From Lampris incognitus (lineage: Eukaryota; Chordata; Actinopteri; Lampriformes; Lampridae), in contig NC_079217.1 in the NCBI RefSeq assembly GCF_029633865.1, positions 55,094,979 to 55,158,978 of the forward strand: a DNA stretch of 64,000 bases, in the 5' to 3' direction. The notes beneath the pieces are model-generated. The model searched no databases, was not told the origin of the DNA, and saw only the letters and a list, made by a program, of their open reading frames with translations. Within the stretch, counting starts at the first letter, position 1. Each line of letters begins with the position of its first letter. This document shows positions 16,814-28,120 of the stretch, in pieces. A program made the translations under genes and the position numbers.

Positions 16814-17766
16814 GGACAGATGCGACCTGGGACGGTGTGGAACAGGCAGGAGGCGCAGCAGAAAGGACAGCCAGAAACAAAAGACCTAGTATCCTCCGTC
16901 ATGGAAGGCCACCAGAACCGCCTGCGGAGGAAGGCTAGGGTACGGGTTACTCCAGGATGGCAGGTAAGTTTGGAAGAGTGAGCCCACTGCAACACGCTAG
17001 ATCTAACAGCGTCTGGAACAAACAAGCGCCCGGGGGGACCGTTACCTGGGTCAGGCTGAGTCTGTTGTGCTGTCATGACCTCCCTTTCAATGTTCCAGGT
17101 GACAGCCGCAGCCGCAGCCGCAACCACACAGCTAGAGGGAACGATGGTGTCAGGTTGGAGCTTGGGCTCAGACTCCTTCCCATGCACACTAGACAGAGCA
17201 TCGGTCTTGGCACTCCTGGAGTCAGGGCTTGACACCCGACAGGGGACAGACTGAGGCAGAGCAGACTGGAGGCATATGGCATGACAGACGGGACTCCAAC
17301 TTAAAATTCTGGCCAATGACCAATCAATATGGGGACTATGCTTAACCAGCCAAGGATGACCAAGTGTAATGGGAGCAAATGGAGAATTGATAACAAAAAA
17401 ACTTAACTCCTCTTGATGGTTTCCCGACAACAGGAGGCGCACAGGCTCGGTCTTAGAGGTTATCCGGGCCAGGAGACGTCCATCCAGGGCATTAGCTTCA
17501 AGAGGCTGGTCCAGACTCACAGTGGCAAGACCTAACTGCTTCACAGCACTTGCATCCAAAAAGCTTTCATCAGCTCCAGAGTCAATTAAAGCCAAAAGTT
17601 TAGTGGACTGACCTTTAAAACTGATGGTAGCTTGCAACTGGGTACGTGGACGAGGAGACAGAGGGCAGACAGTTGGGCTCACGAGGATCCTCCTCCTCCC
17701 TCGTGAGCCTGCTAGTTTGACGGACGACGAGGGCAGGAGGCGAGAAAGTGACCAGGCTGACCACAA
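16435..17766 (-). pseudogene. Protease joined in frame to integrase N-terminus; RT and RNase H deleted
   Basis: This open frame of 443 codons holds the aspartic protease (LLALIDSGADESFLDASAVK, at about residues 58-77). It then passes through a short RNase H tail-like piece (AKTDALS) into the integrase linker and zinc domain ([20 protein letters not shown]). The whole YxDD reverse transcriptase and RNase H, normally about 500 residues, are absent, yet the frame stays open across the junction. Beyond about 16850 the frame is a shadow because a frameshift moves integrase to the next frame. Confidence 0.8.
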
Positions 17767-17876
17767 TACAAGCAGCTGTTCTCGGTGATGCGGCGTTGAC
17801 GCTCCTCCAGGTTGAGCCGGAAGCGGCCGAGTTGCATCGGCTCCGAAGCTGGGGAAGAGTCACGCCTCGGGCTTTC

Positions 17877-18713
17877 TCAGAGGACGTCAGCCTCAGGCGA
17901 GCGAGCTCGGCCCCCAGAGTTTGGAGGTGTGGCCCGTGGTAAGTGGTTGTGACCAGGAAAGCGGCGCGTCCTCTCTCGCCTCCGCTCCCGGAGATGGTTG
18001 TCCACACAAATGGCCAGGGTAACCAATTCCTCCAACCCTCCAGGCTCGGGGTAGGAAACCAATTCGTCCTTTATGGATTCGCTGAGACCGTTGGAAAAGC
18101 CGGCCTGGAGGGACTCGTTGTTCCATCCGCTCTCCGCTGATAGCGTACGGAACTCAACTGAGCAGTCAGCGACACTGTGGGAACCCTGGCGGAGAGAGAT
18201 CAGTCTTTTTGACGCATCCTTTCCCCGCACGGGATGATCAAAAACCTGGCGAAAAGTAGTGGTGAACTCAGCGTAGGATGAGGAAGTGGAGGCCCGCATC
18301 TCCCACACCGCTGTAGCCCAATCCAGGGTGCTTCCCCGGAGAAGACCCATGATGTAAGCGACTTTGGCTCCATTCGTGGAGTATGACTGGGGCTGCTGGT
18401 TAAACACAATCTCACACTGCATCAAAAAAGGGCGACAAAGTCCAAAATCTCCATCATACTTATCGGGCGGGGCAACCCATGGTTCCTTAGCCGAAGTTGA
18501 TGGCGCTGGGGGTGGCGGAGCTGGAGGGGCGGGTCCCGGGCTAGCAGAGGCGCCAAGTTGGGTCTGGATTCCGGAGATCTTTGAGCCGAGCTCACGGAGG
18601 GCGTCAGCCATCTCCTGTAGCACCTGGCTGTGCTGGCCGAGGACTGATTCCTGGTTGGCTACAGCCTGGCAGACCGTGGCCAGGTCTGTGGTGGAATGGT
18701 CTGCTGGGTCCAT
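17877..18713 (-). CDS. Gag of sushi-type gypsy
   Basis: A 278-residue frame starting MDPADHST: an N-terminal coiled-coil-like stretch (about residues 10-50), a Pro/Ala linker, then the capsid region (KYDGDFGLCRPFLMQCEIVF, FDHPVRGKDASKRLISLRQG). This is the same gag type as the sushi elements that gave rise to the mammalian RTL/PEG10 genes (family knowledge). The zinc knuckle [14 protein letters not shown] lies further left near 17750 in a different frame, so a frameshift separates it from the capsid. Confidence 0.85.
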   Translation of the reverse strand: MDPADHSTTDLATVCQAVANQESVLGQHSQVLQEMADALRELGSKISGIQTQLGASASPGPAPPAPPPPAPSTSAKEPWVAPPDKYDGDFGLCRPFLMQCEIVFNQQPQSYSTNGAKVAYIMGLLRGSTLDWATAVWEMRASTSSSYAEFTTTFRQVFDHPVRGKDASKRLISLRQGSHSVADCSVEFRTLSAESGWNNESLQAGFSNGLSESIKDELVSYPEPGGLEELVTLAICVDNHLRERRRERTRRFPGHNHLPRATPPNSGGRARSPEADVL

Positions 18714-18729
18714 AGTGGCTGGAACGTAC

Positions 18730-19213
18730 TGTCACGTATCAGGAAAGAACCCAAAAGCAGACGGGACAACCAGGTGAGGGAAGAATCAAGTCTTTATTGA
18801 AGTAACCGATCTCAGGGGTAGAGCAGGAGTTGGCTCAGTGGCAGGTAGGCAGGTAGGCAGAAGTCCATGAAAGGCGACGTTCCAGCGAAGACTGGACCAC
18901 AGTGGAGGCTTTTTAAGGGTGATGATCGCATTGATGTCAAGGGAGAGCGGCTGACCACTTTGATGGCCAGCTTGTGTCAGGGGCGAACGCTTTGATGTCA
19001 AGGGCGAGAGGCTGATTGCTTTGAAGTCAAGGGAGAGAGGCTGTGACGGGGGGTCAGCAGGTGTCAGGGGTGAACGCTTTGATGTCAAGGGCGAGAGGCT
19101 GTGACAGCGAACGCTTTGATGTCAAGGCAAGTCAAGGGAGAGAGGCTGTGACAGGGGGCGTCAGCAGGTGTCAGGGGCGAACGCTTTGATGTCAAGGGCA
19201 AGAGGCTGTGACA
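18730..19213 (-). repeat. 5' LTR of the sushi-type gypsy
   Basis: Direct repeat of 15256-15731. Only 16 bases separate it from the gag start codon at 18713, and those bases do not begin with the TGG expected of an ordinary tRNA primer site. Confidence 0.92.
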
Positions 19214-19329
19214 TAAAGGCAAAAACGAAAAGAATAAGTAAAATTATGCTAGGATACTCATTCAATGCAGTCCTTCCATAAAAGTACACAAGAATATAAC
19301 AAATAACAATTTAACATTATAACGCACCT

Positions 19330-20070
19330 ACAAGAAGTAGCATGGGGCACAGACAATTTACACACAGTTCATTCATTCACAGGCTGTCTCTTTCCCCTGC
19401 AGCGAGTCAGGAAATATGCAAATAGTGTAAAATCTCCGACAGATTTAACAGGATTTAATTGCCGTTTTTACCGACCAAAACCAATGGCAAAGGTCAGAAA
19501 CATGTTAGCACTGATCTGTTGTTACATTTCCATACAGTTTAAGCCAGGAAAAAAATCACCTTTAAACGCGCTAGCTTAAAGACCCCATGAAACGAAAAAT
19601 GTGTTTTTCATTGTGTTATACCTTTCTTGGCACCTAATACGCATCTTTATATAAATCATGCCAAATATTTGACAAAAAAACAAAAACAAAATCGGCCTGA
19701 AATTCTATCGAGAAAAACCCATTCTTTCTTTTCCTTGAAAACGCTTGCTTGCCTGTGAGAGGCTCACATACTGCACTCGGGGGCGTACCCCCAAAAAGCT
19801 CGTCCAATGAAATATCTCGTCTCATCTCATCTTCAGCCGCTTTTCCGGGGTCGGGACGCGGTGGCAGCAAGCTCAGTAGGGCACTCCAGACGTCCCTCTC
19901 CCAGCAACCTCCTCCTGGGGGATCCCAAGGCGTTCCCAGGCCAGATTGGACATGTAGTCCCTCCAGCGAGTTCTGGGTCAACACGTCTTTCAAGAGCTGC
20001 TCAACTTTTGCCGCGAATTCGCAGTACGTCACTCCTGCATCTGTTGTGTGTCACTAATTGAAGTCCCCCT
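19330..20070. repeat. Intron stretch partly duplicated elsewhere in the window
   Basis: Part of this stretch (19472-19580 and 19986-20070) recurs at 47850-48080: aaccaatggcaaa, acatttccata, aagagctgctcaactttt, tcactaattgaagtccccct. Another part (19331-19400, caagaagtagca, aggctgtctct) recurs at about 15065-15130. Between the two halves, 19800-19985 is a common fish repeat (cgcttttccggggtcggg, ggcgttcccaggccag). It behaves as an old dispersed repeat whose class I cannot name. Confidence 0.5.
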
Positions 20071-22012
20071 TGCTGCAACAGGTAACCCGGAACTACATAT
20101 TCGTTCGTTAAGTAATGAGCTGTGCCCACCGGGCCAGTAGGTGGCAATATTGGTGTATCTAGTTTATTGTAGAGGGTTAAGGTTAATGCGCAGAACGTTC
20201 TAGGGTCAGAATGTGACAGCCATGGAGCAAGGCAAGACGTGATTAAATACACTGAGACAATATTTACTTTTGAGCTTGATTTATTACATAACATCACATG
20301 GTACCAGAAGTGAACCAGACAGAAAATGGATGCGATAAAACCACCGGGGACTTTAAAGTTAACTGGAAATGTAGACGCGAACTGGAGAAATTTCAAGCAA
20401 GCTGTATGTCAAGGCTATAGGGGTGACAGGGGCGTCAAATGAGCGAAAGACCGCCATGCTACTCACCATCTCTGGAGCTGATAAGCTTGAGGTGTACCTC
20501 ACATTCACGATTGCAAACGAGGGAGACAAAAACAAGCTGGACGAAGTCATCAAGAAATTCGACGAACACTGCCTGTCAAAAAAAAGAATGAGACTTATGA
20601 GAGGTATGTGTTTAGATCGCGGATGCAAGGTGAAGGAGAGACTTTTGATAGTTTTCTCACAGACCTTAAACTAAAGGCAAGTACCTGTAACTTTAATGCA
20701 TTGAAAGAGTCAATGATTCGTGATCAAATTGTGCTCGGCACATGTGAAAAGAAAGTCAGAGAAAGATTGTTAAGATGAGCGGAACTCAGTTTGGCTAATG
20801 CTGTGAAAATATGCTAGGCCGGCGAGTTAGCTAAACCGCATGTGGAAACGTTTGAAGGTGCCGCTAAGGGACTAGCTTTAGCTCTGCCAAGTGCGAATGT
20901 AGACGCCGTTTCATTCAAGGAAAATGGGCGCGGAAAATACCGAGGCGCTCGAAGCAAGCAAAGTGACACATTTAGCGGCAAACGTTTTGGAGATAATCAC
21001 AAACCCAGGCAAAGCCCAGCATTTGGTAAAACGTGCTTCAGGTGTAAGGGACTAAACCACTATGCAAAAATGTGTTTTTCAAGCGAAAGGAAAGAACGCA
21101 AGGTGCATGTAGAGGATGAAACTGATGACAGTGATTCACTTTTAGTGAACATGGTTTCCCGTGACTGAAAAAAAGTGTGCGGCCAACTGAGAATGTAGAC
21201 ACTGGACATCAAGTCAGTGTAGTGGGAACAGACAAATGAACGACACCTCTGTTAGTTCTCTGTTAGTTAATGAGACAAGGATGTTCTTTAAATTAGACAC
21301 AGGGGCAAAAGCCAACCTGATTAGTATAAAAGACATTAAAGCACTTAAAGAGAAGCCAAAAATACATAAATAGACAGTCTCACTGAAGGCATATAACGGA
21401 CAGCGAACAGAAACCAAAGAGGTGTGCAGGCTGAAAGTGAATGTGAAAGGGAAGCAACAAAACCTGATGTTTGTGGTTGTTTCTAATGATCATGAGTCAC
21501 TGCAAGGAGTCAAAGAATGTGAGGACCTTGAGCTGGTCAGGAGGGTCTACCAAATCAACATTGAAAAGGTGGTTCTTAAGACTCACAGCGACACAGTAAC
21601 TGACATTGTGCAAAAGTTTCCTGATATCTTCACAGGCCAAGGGACGTTGCCATTCACCTACAGAATAGAGCTGAAAAGTGATGCCAAGCCAGTCGTGCAC
21701 ACCCCACGGAGAGTGCCAGCATGACTTCGAGCCAGCTTAAAGAAAGAACTCAACCGGATGGTGAAATTGGGAGTCATACAACATATCGAACAACTGACAG
21801 ACTGGGTGAACTCCATAACGTGTAAAGAAACCCAATGGTGATTTAAGGGCGTGCCTAGACCCCAAAGACATTAATGAGAACATTAAAAAGAGAGCACTAC
21901 CAGACACCGAAATGGGAAGAAATCACTAGTGAAATGTCAGGGGCCAAATTCTTCAGTAAACTAGATGCATCTCATGGTTTCTGGGAACTGAAATTGGATA
22001 ATAAGAGCAAGT
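20071..22012 (+). mobile_element. Ty3/gypsy element, 3'-truncated by a second gypsy
   Basis: A probable 5' LTR (20071-20298, TGCTGC...TCACA) is followed at 20299 by TGGTACCAGAAGTG, a near match to the 3' end of tRNA-Leu (UAA) as a primer site. Then come decayed gag pieces (20327-20830), a nucleocapsid knuckle, a protease and the start of reverse transcriptase (GAKFFSKLDASHGFWELKLD) ending at 22012, where another LTR begins. Its proteins resemble those of the element at 43342-47809, so both belong to one family. It is dead, with many stops and frameshifts. Confidence 0.8.
20327..21727 (+). pseudogene. Gag-protease-RT remnant of the truncated gypsy
   Basis: Visible in broken frames: a gag start (MDAIKPPGTLKLTGNVDANW at 20327), gag helices at 20423-20674 (NKLDEVIKKFDEHCLSKK), the CCHC knuckle CFRCKGLNHYAKMC near 21035, the protease motif FKLDTGAKANLISIKDIKAL near 21290, and the linker to RT (DIFTGQGTLPFTYRIELK) at 21640. 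A TAG-type stop follows IHK near 21372 and TGA follows RRVPA at 21724. No part could be translated as one protein. Confidence 0.75.
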
Positions 22013-22426
22013 TGTAACGCCGTGCATTTGGACCCAATCGCAGAGAAGAGGCAGAGGCAGTTGGTAAGTACTAAGTTGCTTTACTGAACTTCAGCAAACA
22101 CAAAATAACCAAAAACCACTCCCCATCAGGCAGGCAAAAATGCAAACACAAACTAACATAAAATACTAAACACAGGAAACACTCTCTCCCACAGAGGAGG
22201 CAGACAAGGGTTCAGGAGGCAGACGAGGGTTCAGGAGACACAGGCATCCGCAGACTGATAATAAGCTTTTCCAAGACTCAACGACGTATGTCTGCAAAGC
22301 ACCCGGTCAAATAGTCCCCAGGTGCAGCTAATCACAGGACAAGTGCCACTCATACTGGCTGACTGCAGGCAGATACGGAGATGCATCACCTGTTGGCTGC
22401 TGATCCTCTGGCCAGTGATTGTGTCA

Positions 22427-23240
22427 GTACCCCCCTCCCAGGGACGGCACCTGACGTACCCCTGGCCCGGCCCACGGCGCTGGAAATCGCGGATGAGGGT
22501 CCGGTCCAAGATGGCCCGCGCCGGAACCCTGTACCGTTCCTCCGGCCCATAGCCCTCCCAGTCCACCAAATACTGGATGCTACGATACACCCGGCAAGAG
22601 TCCAGAATCCTCCAAACTGTGTGGGCAGGCAGCCCGTCGATCAGACGAGGAGGAGGCGGGGGTGGAACTGGAGGGCTGGTGGAGACAGACTTCAGGAGAG
22701 ACACATGGAACACTGGATGGACTTGCATGGAAGCAGGCAATTGCAACCAGTAGGAGACTGGACCAATCTGTGCCACCACGGCGAATGGACCCATAAAGCG
22801 CGGAGCCAGCTTCCGATTCTCCACCCACAGGGGGAGGTCCCTAGACGACAACCACACCTTATCCCTCAACTGGAAGGAAACCGCTGGCCGCCGCTGTCGG
22901 TTGGCCTGCTGAGCGTACCTTGACCTGGCATGTGTCAGCGTAGCTCGGGCCCTCCTCCAGGTCTGCACACACTGCCTTACAAAGTCGGCTGCCGCCAGAA
23001 CCCCCACTTCAGCCTCCTGGTCCGGGAACAGTGGCGGCTGGTACCCCATCTGGCACTCGAACGGCGACATGCCGGTTGAGGAGGACTGCAAGGTGTTGTG
23101 TGCATACTCCGCCCACGGCAGTTGCAAGCTCCAGGAGGACGGGTTGGAAGCAGTCAGACAGGGCAGCATGGTCTCCAGATCCTGGTTCACCCTCTCCGTC
23201 TGCCCATTGGACTGAGGGTCGAAGCCTGAAGAGAGTGTAG
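22427..23240 (-). pseudogene. Integrase C-terminal half and chromodomain
   Basis: Starting at the insertion edge, the frame reads LSSGFDPQSNGQTERVNQDL with the catalytic Glu, NTLQSSSTGMSPFECQMGYQ, the tail FMGPFAVVAQIGPVSYWLQL and HPVFHVSLLKS, then the chromodomain [45 protein letters not shown]. The frame stays open from 23190 down to the polypurine tract. The catalytic Asp residues are 1.2 kb away, on the other side of the insertion. Confidence 0.85.
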
Positions 23241-23242
23241 CA

Positions 23243-24489
23243 CTGTAGATGTTGACAGTTGACTAGGACCAGTTCTAGGTTCATAGGATCAGTTTATAAC
23301 TAGCATCAAATGATTGCAGACCACAGACCAGGGAATAAAGTTAGAACTACCAGCTTGTTTTTATATAAAGAATTGTATAAACATAGACAGAGAAACATAC
23401 ATAATTACACAATAACACAGTGAGAATGGATAAATTCCTTGAAACCTCTTGTTTTATGATTTAACTCTTATTAAACCACTATTTTGAGTTTCAGATATTT
23501 TAGTTGTAATTTAGGATCATTTTAATTCTAATTTGAAGTTATCTGTTATTTGAGTTGACAAATTATGTTAATTTGTTTTATGTTCTATTTTGTTCTATTA
23601 GGCCTTTAAGTTTCAGTTCTAATTTCCATTAACCTAAGTTACTTAACCAGTAAATCAGAATGCCAAAAGTAACACACAATTGCATTACCCCATGAACAGT
23701 ATGAATGAGTAATAAACTCAGCCGATACAGCAATTAACAATACAATATCAGATCAACAATCAAAATCAATAATCAATGTAGGCTATAAATCAGTCCTTTT
23801 TGGAAAGTCCGTTGTTGGTCCACTGAGTTCAACTGCGTTTTGCAGTAACAAACTGGAAATTTCAGTCCTACCACAATCCAGGTGCTCGAATCTGTAGGCT
23901 ACTGTCCTGAGAATGAGCTATCTGAAGCCGCAGACACACCACATGGATCCAGCAGGTCTCCTATAGGTGGCTCGCCATCTTGTTTCCAGCTTGGGGTATG
24001 AAACACCAAGTGCGATCTTCCTAATACAAAAAAAAACCTGGCCAAGTCCTTGATGATACTCGGACACAATACAAAACCCAGGGTCCGGAGGATGATTAAA
24101 CCAACAAAATACTCAATTTGGATAATGAAAGAAACAATTGTAGCTCACTGCTATTTCAAAGTAGAATCTTTTATCTCTCGTTCTAGTGGCTTCTCTCAAG
24201 CATTTGCCTGGCGTTCTGAAACCTAGCTAGCTCTGGAACTTCCTCCCTCTCGAGCAAGGCAGCTGATTGGCTAATCAGCACTGCACGTGCTGTGTTTTAA
24301 GAAATAGCAATCTGAACCAACAATATGAATATTAATTTATTGGTACCATCAATTACTTATCTACTGTTTACTATTTATTTGTAAAATGAATAATTATGAT
24401 TATTTATTTATTTATTTATTATGATTCAACTGTAATTATATGTAGGTTATTTTAACCTGGGTTATCTTGACCTGGGTTACAAGAGGCTG
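23243..24489. mobile_element. Unclassified AT-rich insertion in gypsy integrase
   Basis: About 1.25 kb of AT-rich DNA interrupts the integrase. The flanking gypsy sequence closes up if it is removed, with only gca shared at the two edges (23240-23242 and 24490-24492). The insert has no long frame, no clear inverted ends and a TTTA-type simple repeat near 24405-24420. It could be a solo LTR or a non-autonomous DNA element; I cannot decide. Confidence 0.6.
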
Positions 24490-27400
24490 GCAGTGCCCCG
24501 AGGAGGGAGCAGAAGACCTTCCAAAAACGGGAGACGAACTGAGGACCCCGATCCGACACCACATTATGAGGAAGGCCATGCACGCGGAACACATGCTCCA
24601 TCATCAAGGCTGCGGTCTCCCGAGCAGACGGGAGCTTGGCCAGAGCAACAAACCGCGCTGCCTTGGAAAACCGATCCACGATGACCAGGATGACTGACTT
24701 CCCCTCGGATTGAGGGAGGCCGGTGACGAAGTCCACCGACAGGTGGGACCAGGGCCAACGTGGGGTAGGCAACGGGCAGAGCAGACCGGGCGGACGCTGG
24801 CGTTGGGACTTCTGCTAGGCACAGGTGACGCAGGCTGCCACAAAGGAGGAAACATCCGTCTGCATGGTTGGCCAAAAAAACCTGCAGCCGAAAACTCCAG
24901 AGTCCTCCTCTCCCCTGGATGGCCCACCAAACGAGATGAATGCCCCCATTCCAAGACCTGTGGCCGCACTGCAGGGGGCACATACAGACGGTCCTGCGAG
25001 CTGCCCCCAGGCCCTGGATCAGTGCGTTTTGCAGCCACCACCTCGGTCACTATCCCCCACAGGACCGGTGCGGGGATGGGCCCAGGATGGGCTCGGGCTC
25101 TGCACTCCTCCCTGTAGCATCAAACTGGCGAGACAGTGCATCGGCTTTGGTGTTTTCACTGCCCGGGCAGTAAGACAATACAAAATCAACACGGTTGAAG
25201 AAAAGAGCCCACCTGGCTTGCAGGGAGTTCAGCCGTTTGGCACTGTGGATGTAGGAAAGGTTTTTGCGGTCGGTCCAAACCACAAACTGATGCCTCGAGC
25301 CCTCCAACCAGTGCCGCCATTGTTTCAGAGCCTCCACTACTGCCAGCAGCTCCCAGTCCCCAACGTCATAATTTCTCTCTGCGGGGTTGAGACTCCGGGA
25401 AAAAAAAAGGCACATGGATGGAGCTTACCATCCGCGGACGCCCGTTGGGACAGGACGGCCCCGATGCCCACCTCCGACGCATCCACCTCCATGACGAAGG
25501 GCAGTGTCAGGTTAGCATGGACGGTGATGGGGCTAGATCTGAAGCACTGTTTAAGCTGGGCGAAGGCCCGGTCCGCCTGGGGGGGTCCAGCGGACGGGGA
25601 GGAGCCCTTCTTGCTGGTGTCGTTTATCGGGGCCGCGATGGTGCTGAATCCCCAGATAAACCTGCGATAGAAGTTGACAAAGCCCATGAATTGCTTTACC
25701 TGCCTTACTGACTTAGGCTGGGGCCACTCCGCCACAGCTCGCACCTTCTCTGGATCCATTGACATGCCGGAGGGGGAAAAGATGGAGCCCAGGAAGGAGA
25801 CTGTGGTGGCGTGAACTCACACTTCTCCGGTTTGACAAAAAGGCGGCGCTGCAGCACCCTCTTCAGGACTCTGCGGACATGCTCCTGATGGGTCCGGGAA
25901 AACACAAGAATATCGTCAAGATATACATACACGAACCTGCCCCGCATGTCCTGCAGGACATCATTGATGAGCGCGGGGAAGACGGCTGGGGCATTCACCA
26001 AGCCATGGGCCACTACGAGTATCTGGTGATACTCGTAGTGGCCCATGGGAGTGATTAATGCCGTCTTCCACTCGTCCCCCTCTCAGATCTGGATAAGGTT
26101 GTAGGCACTGCGCAGGTCAATTTTGGTGAAGATGGTGGCCCCTCGAAGGTGTTCAAAAGTGGTGGCCAGCAAAGGGAGAGGGTACAGACGCTTGATGGTA
26201 ATGGCATTCAGGGGCCGGTAATCTATGCAGGGGGGAAGTGTGCCATCCTTCTTCCCCACGAAGAAGAATCCAGCAGCTGCTGGGGAAGTCGATGACCGGA
26301 TAAATCCCATCTCCAAGGCCTCCTTAATATACTGCACCATGGCAGCAGTCTCTGGAGCCAAGAGGGAGTACAGGTGTCCCCGGGGAGGGCTGGTGCCGAC
26401 ACAGACTTCAATAGCACAGTCATAGGAGCGGTGCGGAGGAAGGACGGTTGCACACTTTTTGCTGAACACCTCCAGGAGGTCAGCATACTCAGGGGGAACA
26501 TTGGCTAGGTCAGCGGGCTTGGTCTCCACTGCGCGCTGGGGGTTGTTTCCCGAGGATCCTTGAGGCAGGAAAACTGGCAGAGAGGGACCCACCCCTCCAG
26601 CCGACCTGCGGTCCAATCCAGCTGTGGATTGTGTAAGGTCAGCCAAGGATAACCCAGCACCAGAGGATAGGCATGCAAGTCGACGAGGTGCAGGGAGATC
26701 TCCTCCTGGTGACTCCCCTCCAGGACCAATGTGACAGGGATGGTGCAAAGCCAGACCTTTCCAGACACCAGAGGGCAGCCATCGAGGGCTGTCACGTTAA
26801 TGGCCTCCTCCAAGTGTCGGATAGGGACGCCCCACTCCTGGGCCTGGGCAATGTCTAGCAGGTTCCCGGCGGCACCAGAGTCGACAAAGGCGCTGAGATG
26901 ATGTGCCTGAGAGCCCCAGGAAACAGTGGCGGACAACAACATACAGGGCTGGGGAGAAGGCGGTAGGGAGAATCGACCTGTCATAATCTCCCCAGCTCCT
27001 AATGGGTCTCGTCTTTTTGCTGGAACCTTTGGGCAGTGGGCGACGAAGTGGCCAGCCTCTATGCAGTACAAACAGCAGTGTTCCCTCTACCAGCGGATGC
27101 GCTCCACCCTTGACAGACTGGCCCTGCCGATCTGCATGGGCTCCTCTCCTCCTAGCGGAGGGAAGGCGGCTGCAGGCGCCAGAAAGCGGCCAGTTGGCTC
27201 AGTGGCACAGGCACCGAGCTGGGATCCATGGGCGCCCTGAACCCTCTTTTCCCTCCGCCGCTCCCGGATGCGACTGTCCACTCAGATGGCGAGTTTAATG
27301 AGCTCCTCCAGGTCATCCTGCTGCTCCCTGGCAGCCAGCTCATCTTTAATGTCCTCCGACAGTCCATGCTGATAAACAGTGAGGAGGGAGGCAGTGTTCC

Positions 27401-28120
27401 TTCCGTTCTCTACTGCCAGCATGTGCCAGAATGTGCCAGCGTGCGGAACTTGACGGTGTAGTCCGCTACTGCCTCCCCTCCCTGTCGCAGCGTGTATAGT
27501 TGCTTGGCTGCCTCCTGTCCCGTCACAGGGTTGTCAAAAACTCAGCGCAGTTCCTCCACGAAGGCTCGGTAGGGCTGGCAGGCGGGCGCACGCTGCTCCA
27601 ACAAAGCAGTGGGAGCAGCGTGTCAGAGGAAGGCCAGACAGGAGCTGTATAATAAATGAGACCTTGGCCATCTCATTTGCAAACTTGGAGGGCTGAGCCC
27701 CAATGGCTAGCTCGCATTGGACCAGGAACTGGCGGCAGGTCTCGGGGTTCCCAGAATACTTCTCTAGGGGAGGGGGAGATTCGGTTCTGGGAGTTGGGAT
27801 AGAGTGGAAGGCTGGTCAGTAGAGGCGGTCGGGTTGGGTGTTGCCGACGCTGGTGGTGCTGTCTGGGCAGGCTATCGCTGCGGGAGAGCGGTGGTGAGGC
27901 TAGTGATGGCGGCTATCATCTGCTGCTGTTGAGCTTTGACCTGCTGCAGCTGGGAGTGATCCGCTGTCTGCTGCTGAAGCATGGGGCGGATCTCTCCTAA
28001 AAAACTAGAGATGGAGCGGATGCTCGCCTTCAGTGACTGCAACTCGGTGTGCTTCTCACCCAGAACTGCACCTTGGGAGGTAACGGTGACGCGCAACTGC
28101 TCTAACTCTGCTGGGTCCAT
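24490..28120 (-). pseudogene. Gag-Pol remnant of the second chromodomain gypsy
   Basis: Minus-strand order: gag from MDPAELEQLRVTVTSQG at 28120 (coiled coil, Gln-rich), broken capsid to about 27100, half zinc knuckle CIEAGHFVAHC near 27060, protease LSAFVDSGAAGNLLD near 26880, RT N-terminus ([56 protein letters not shown]), RT palm with [11 protein letters not shown] near 25920, RNase H ([32 protein letters not shown]) to 25050, and the integrase core ([24 protein letters not shown]) to 24490. Several frameshifts separate these. A 21-bp palindrome at 26003-26048 replaces the conserved residues after GHYEY. Confidence 0.82.
26003..26048. repeat. Perfect 21-bp palindrome with 4-base loop inside a gypsy RT
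   Basis: Arms 26003-26023 and 26028-26048 are exact inverse complements (ccatgggccactacgagtat... against ...atactcgtagtggcccatgg), separated by tggt. In other gypsy elements the RT reads GHYEY-LVMPFG here; this copy reads [14 protein letters not shown]. The arm has therefore been copied onto the other side, as in a fold-back template switch. Confidence 0.9.

Larger units (their letters stand above)
15256..19213 (-). mobile_element. Sushi-type chromodomain gypsy with two LTRs, TSD taaag, lacking reverse transcriptase
   Basis: The LTRs are 15256-15731 (476 bp) and 18730-19213 (484 bp); both start TGTCACG and end TGTGACA. The 8-bp length difference is one extra aggtaggc unit, and the LTRs otherwise differ at only about ten places by eye, so the insertion is fairly recent. 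The 5-bp duplication taaag lies at 15251-15255 and 19214-19218. A polypurine tract (C-run on plus) abuts the left LTR, so the element reads on the minus strand. Gag, protease, integrase and chromodomain are present. Reverse transcriptase and RNase H are missing, so this copy is non-autonomous. Confidence 0.93.

Noticed and set aside
22381..22923. Plus-strand frame of 180 codons
   Set aside because: Antisense of the integrase tail and chromodomain.
24710..25670. Plus-strand frame of 281 codons
   Set aside because: Antisense of gypsy RNase H and integrase; no protein family recognised.
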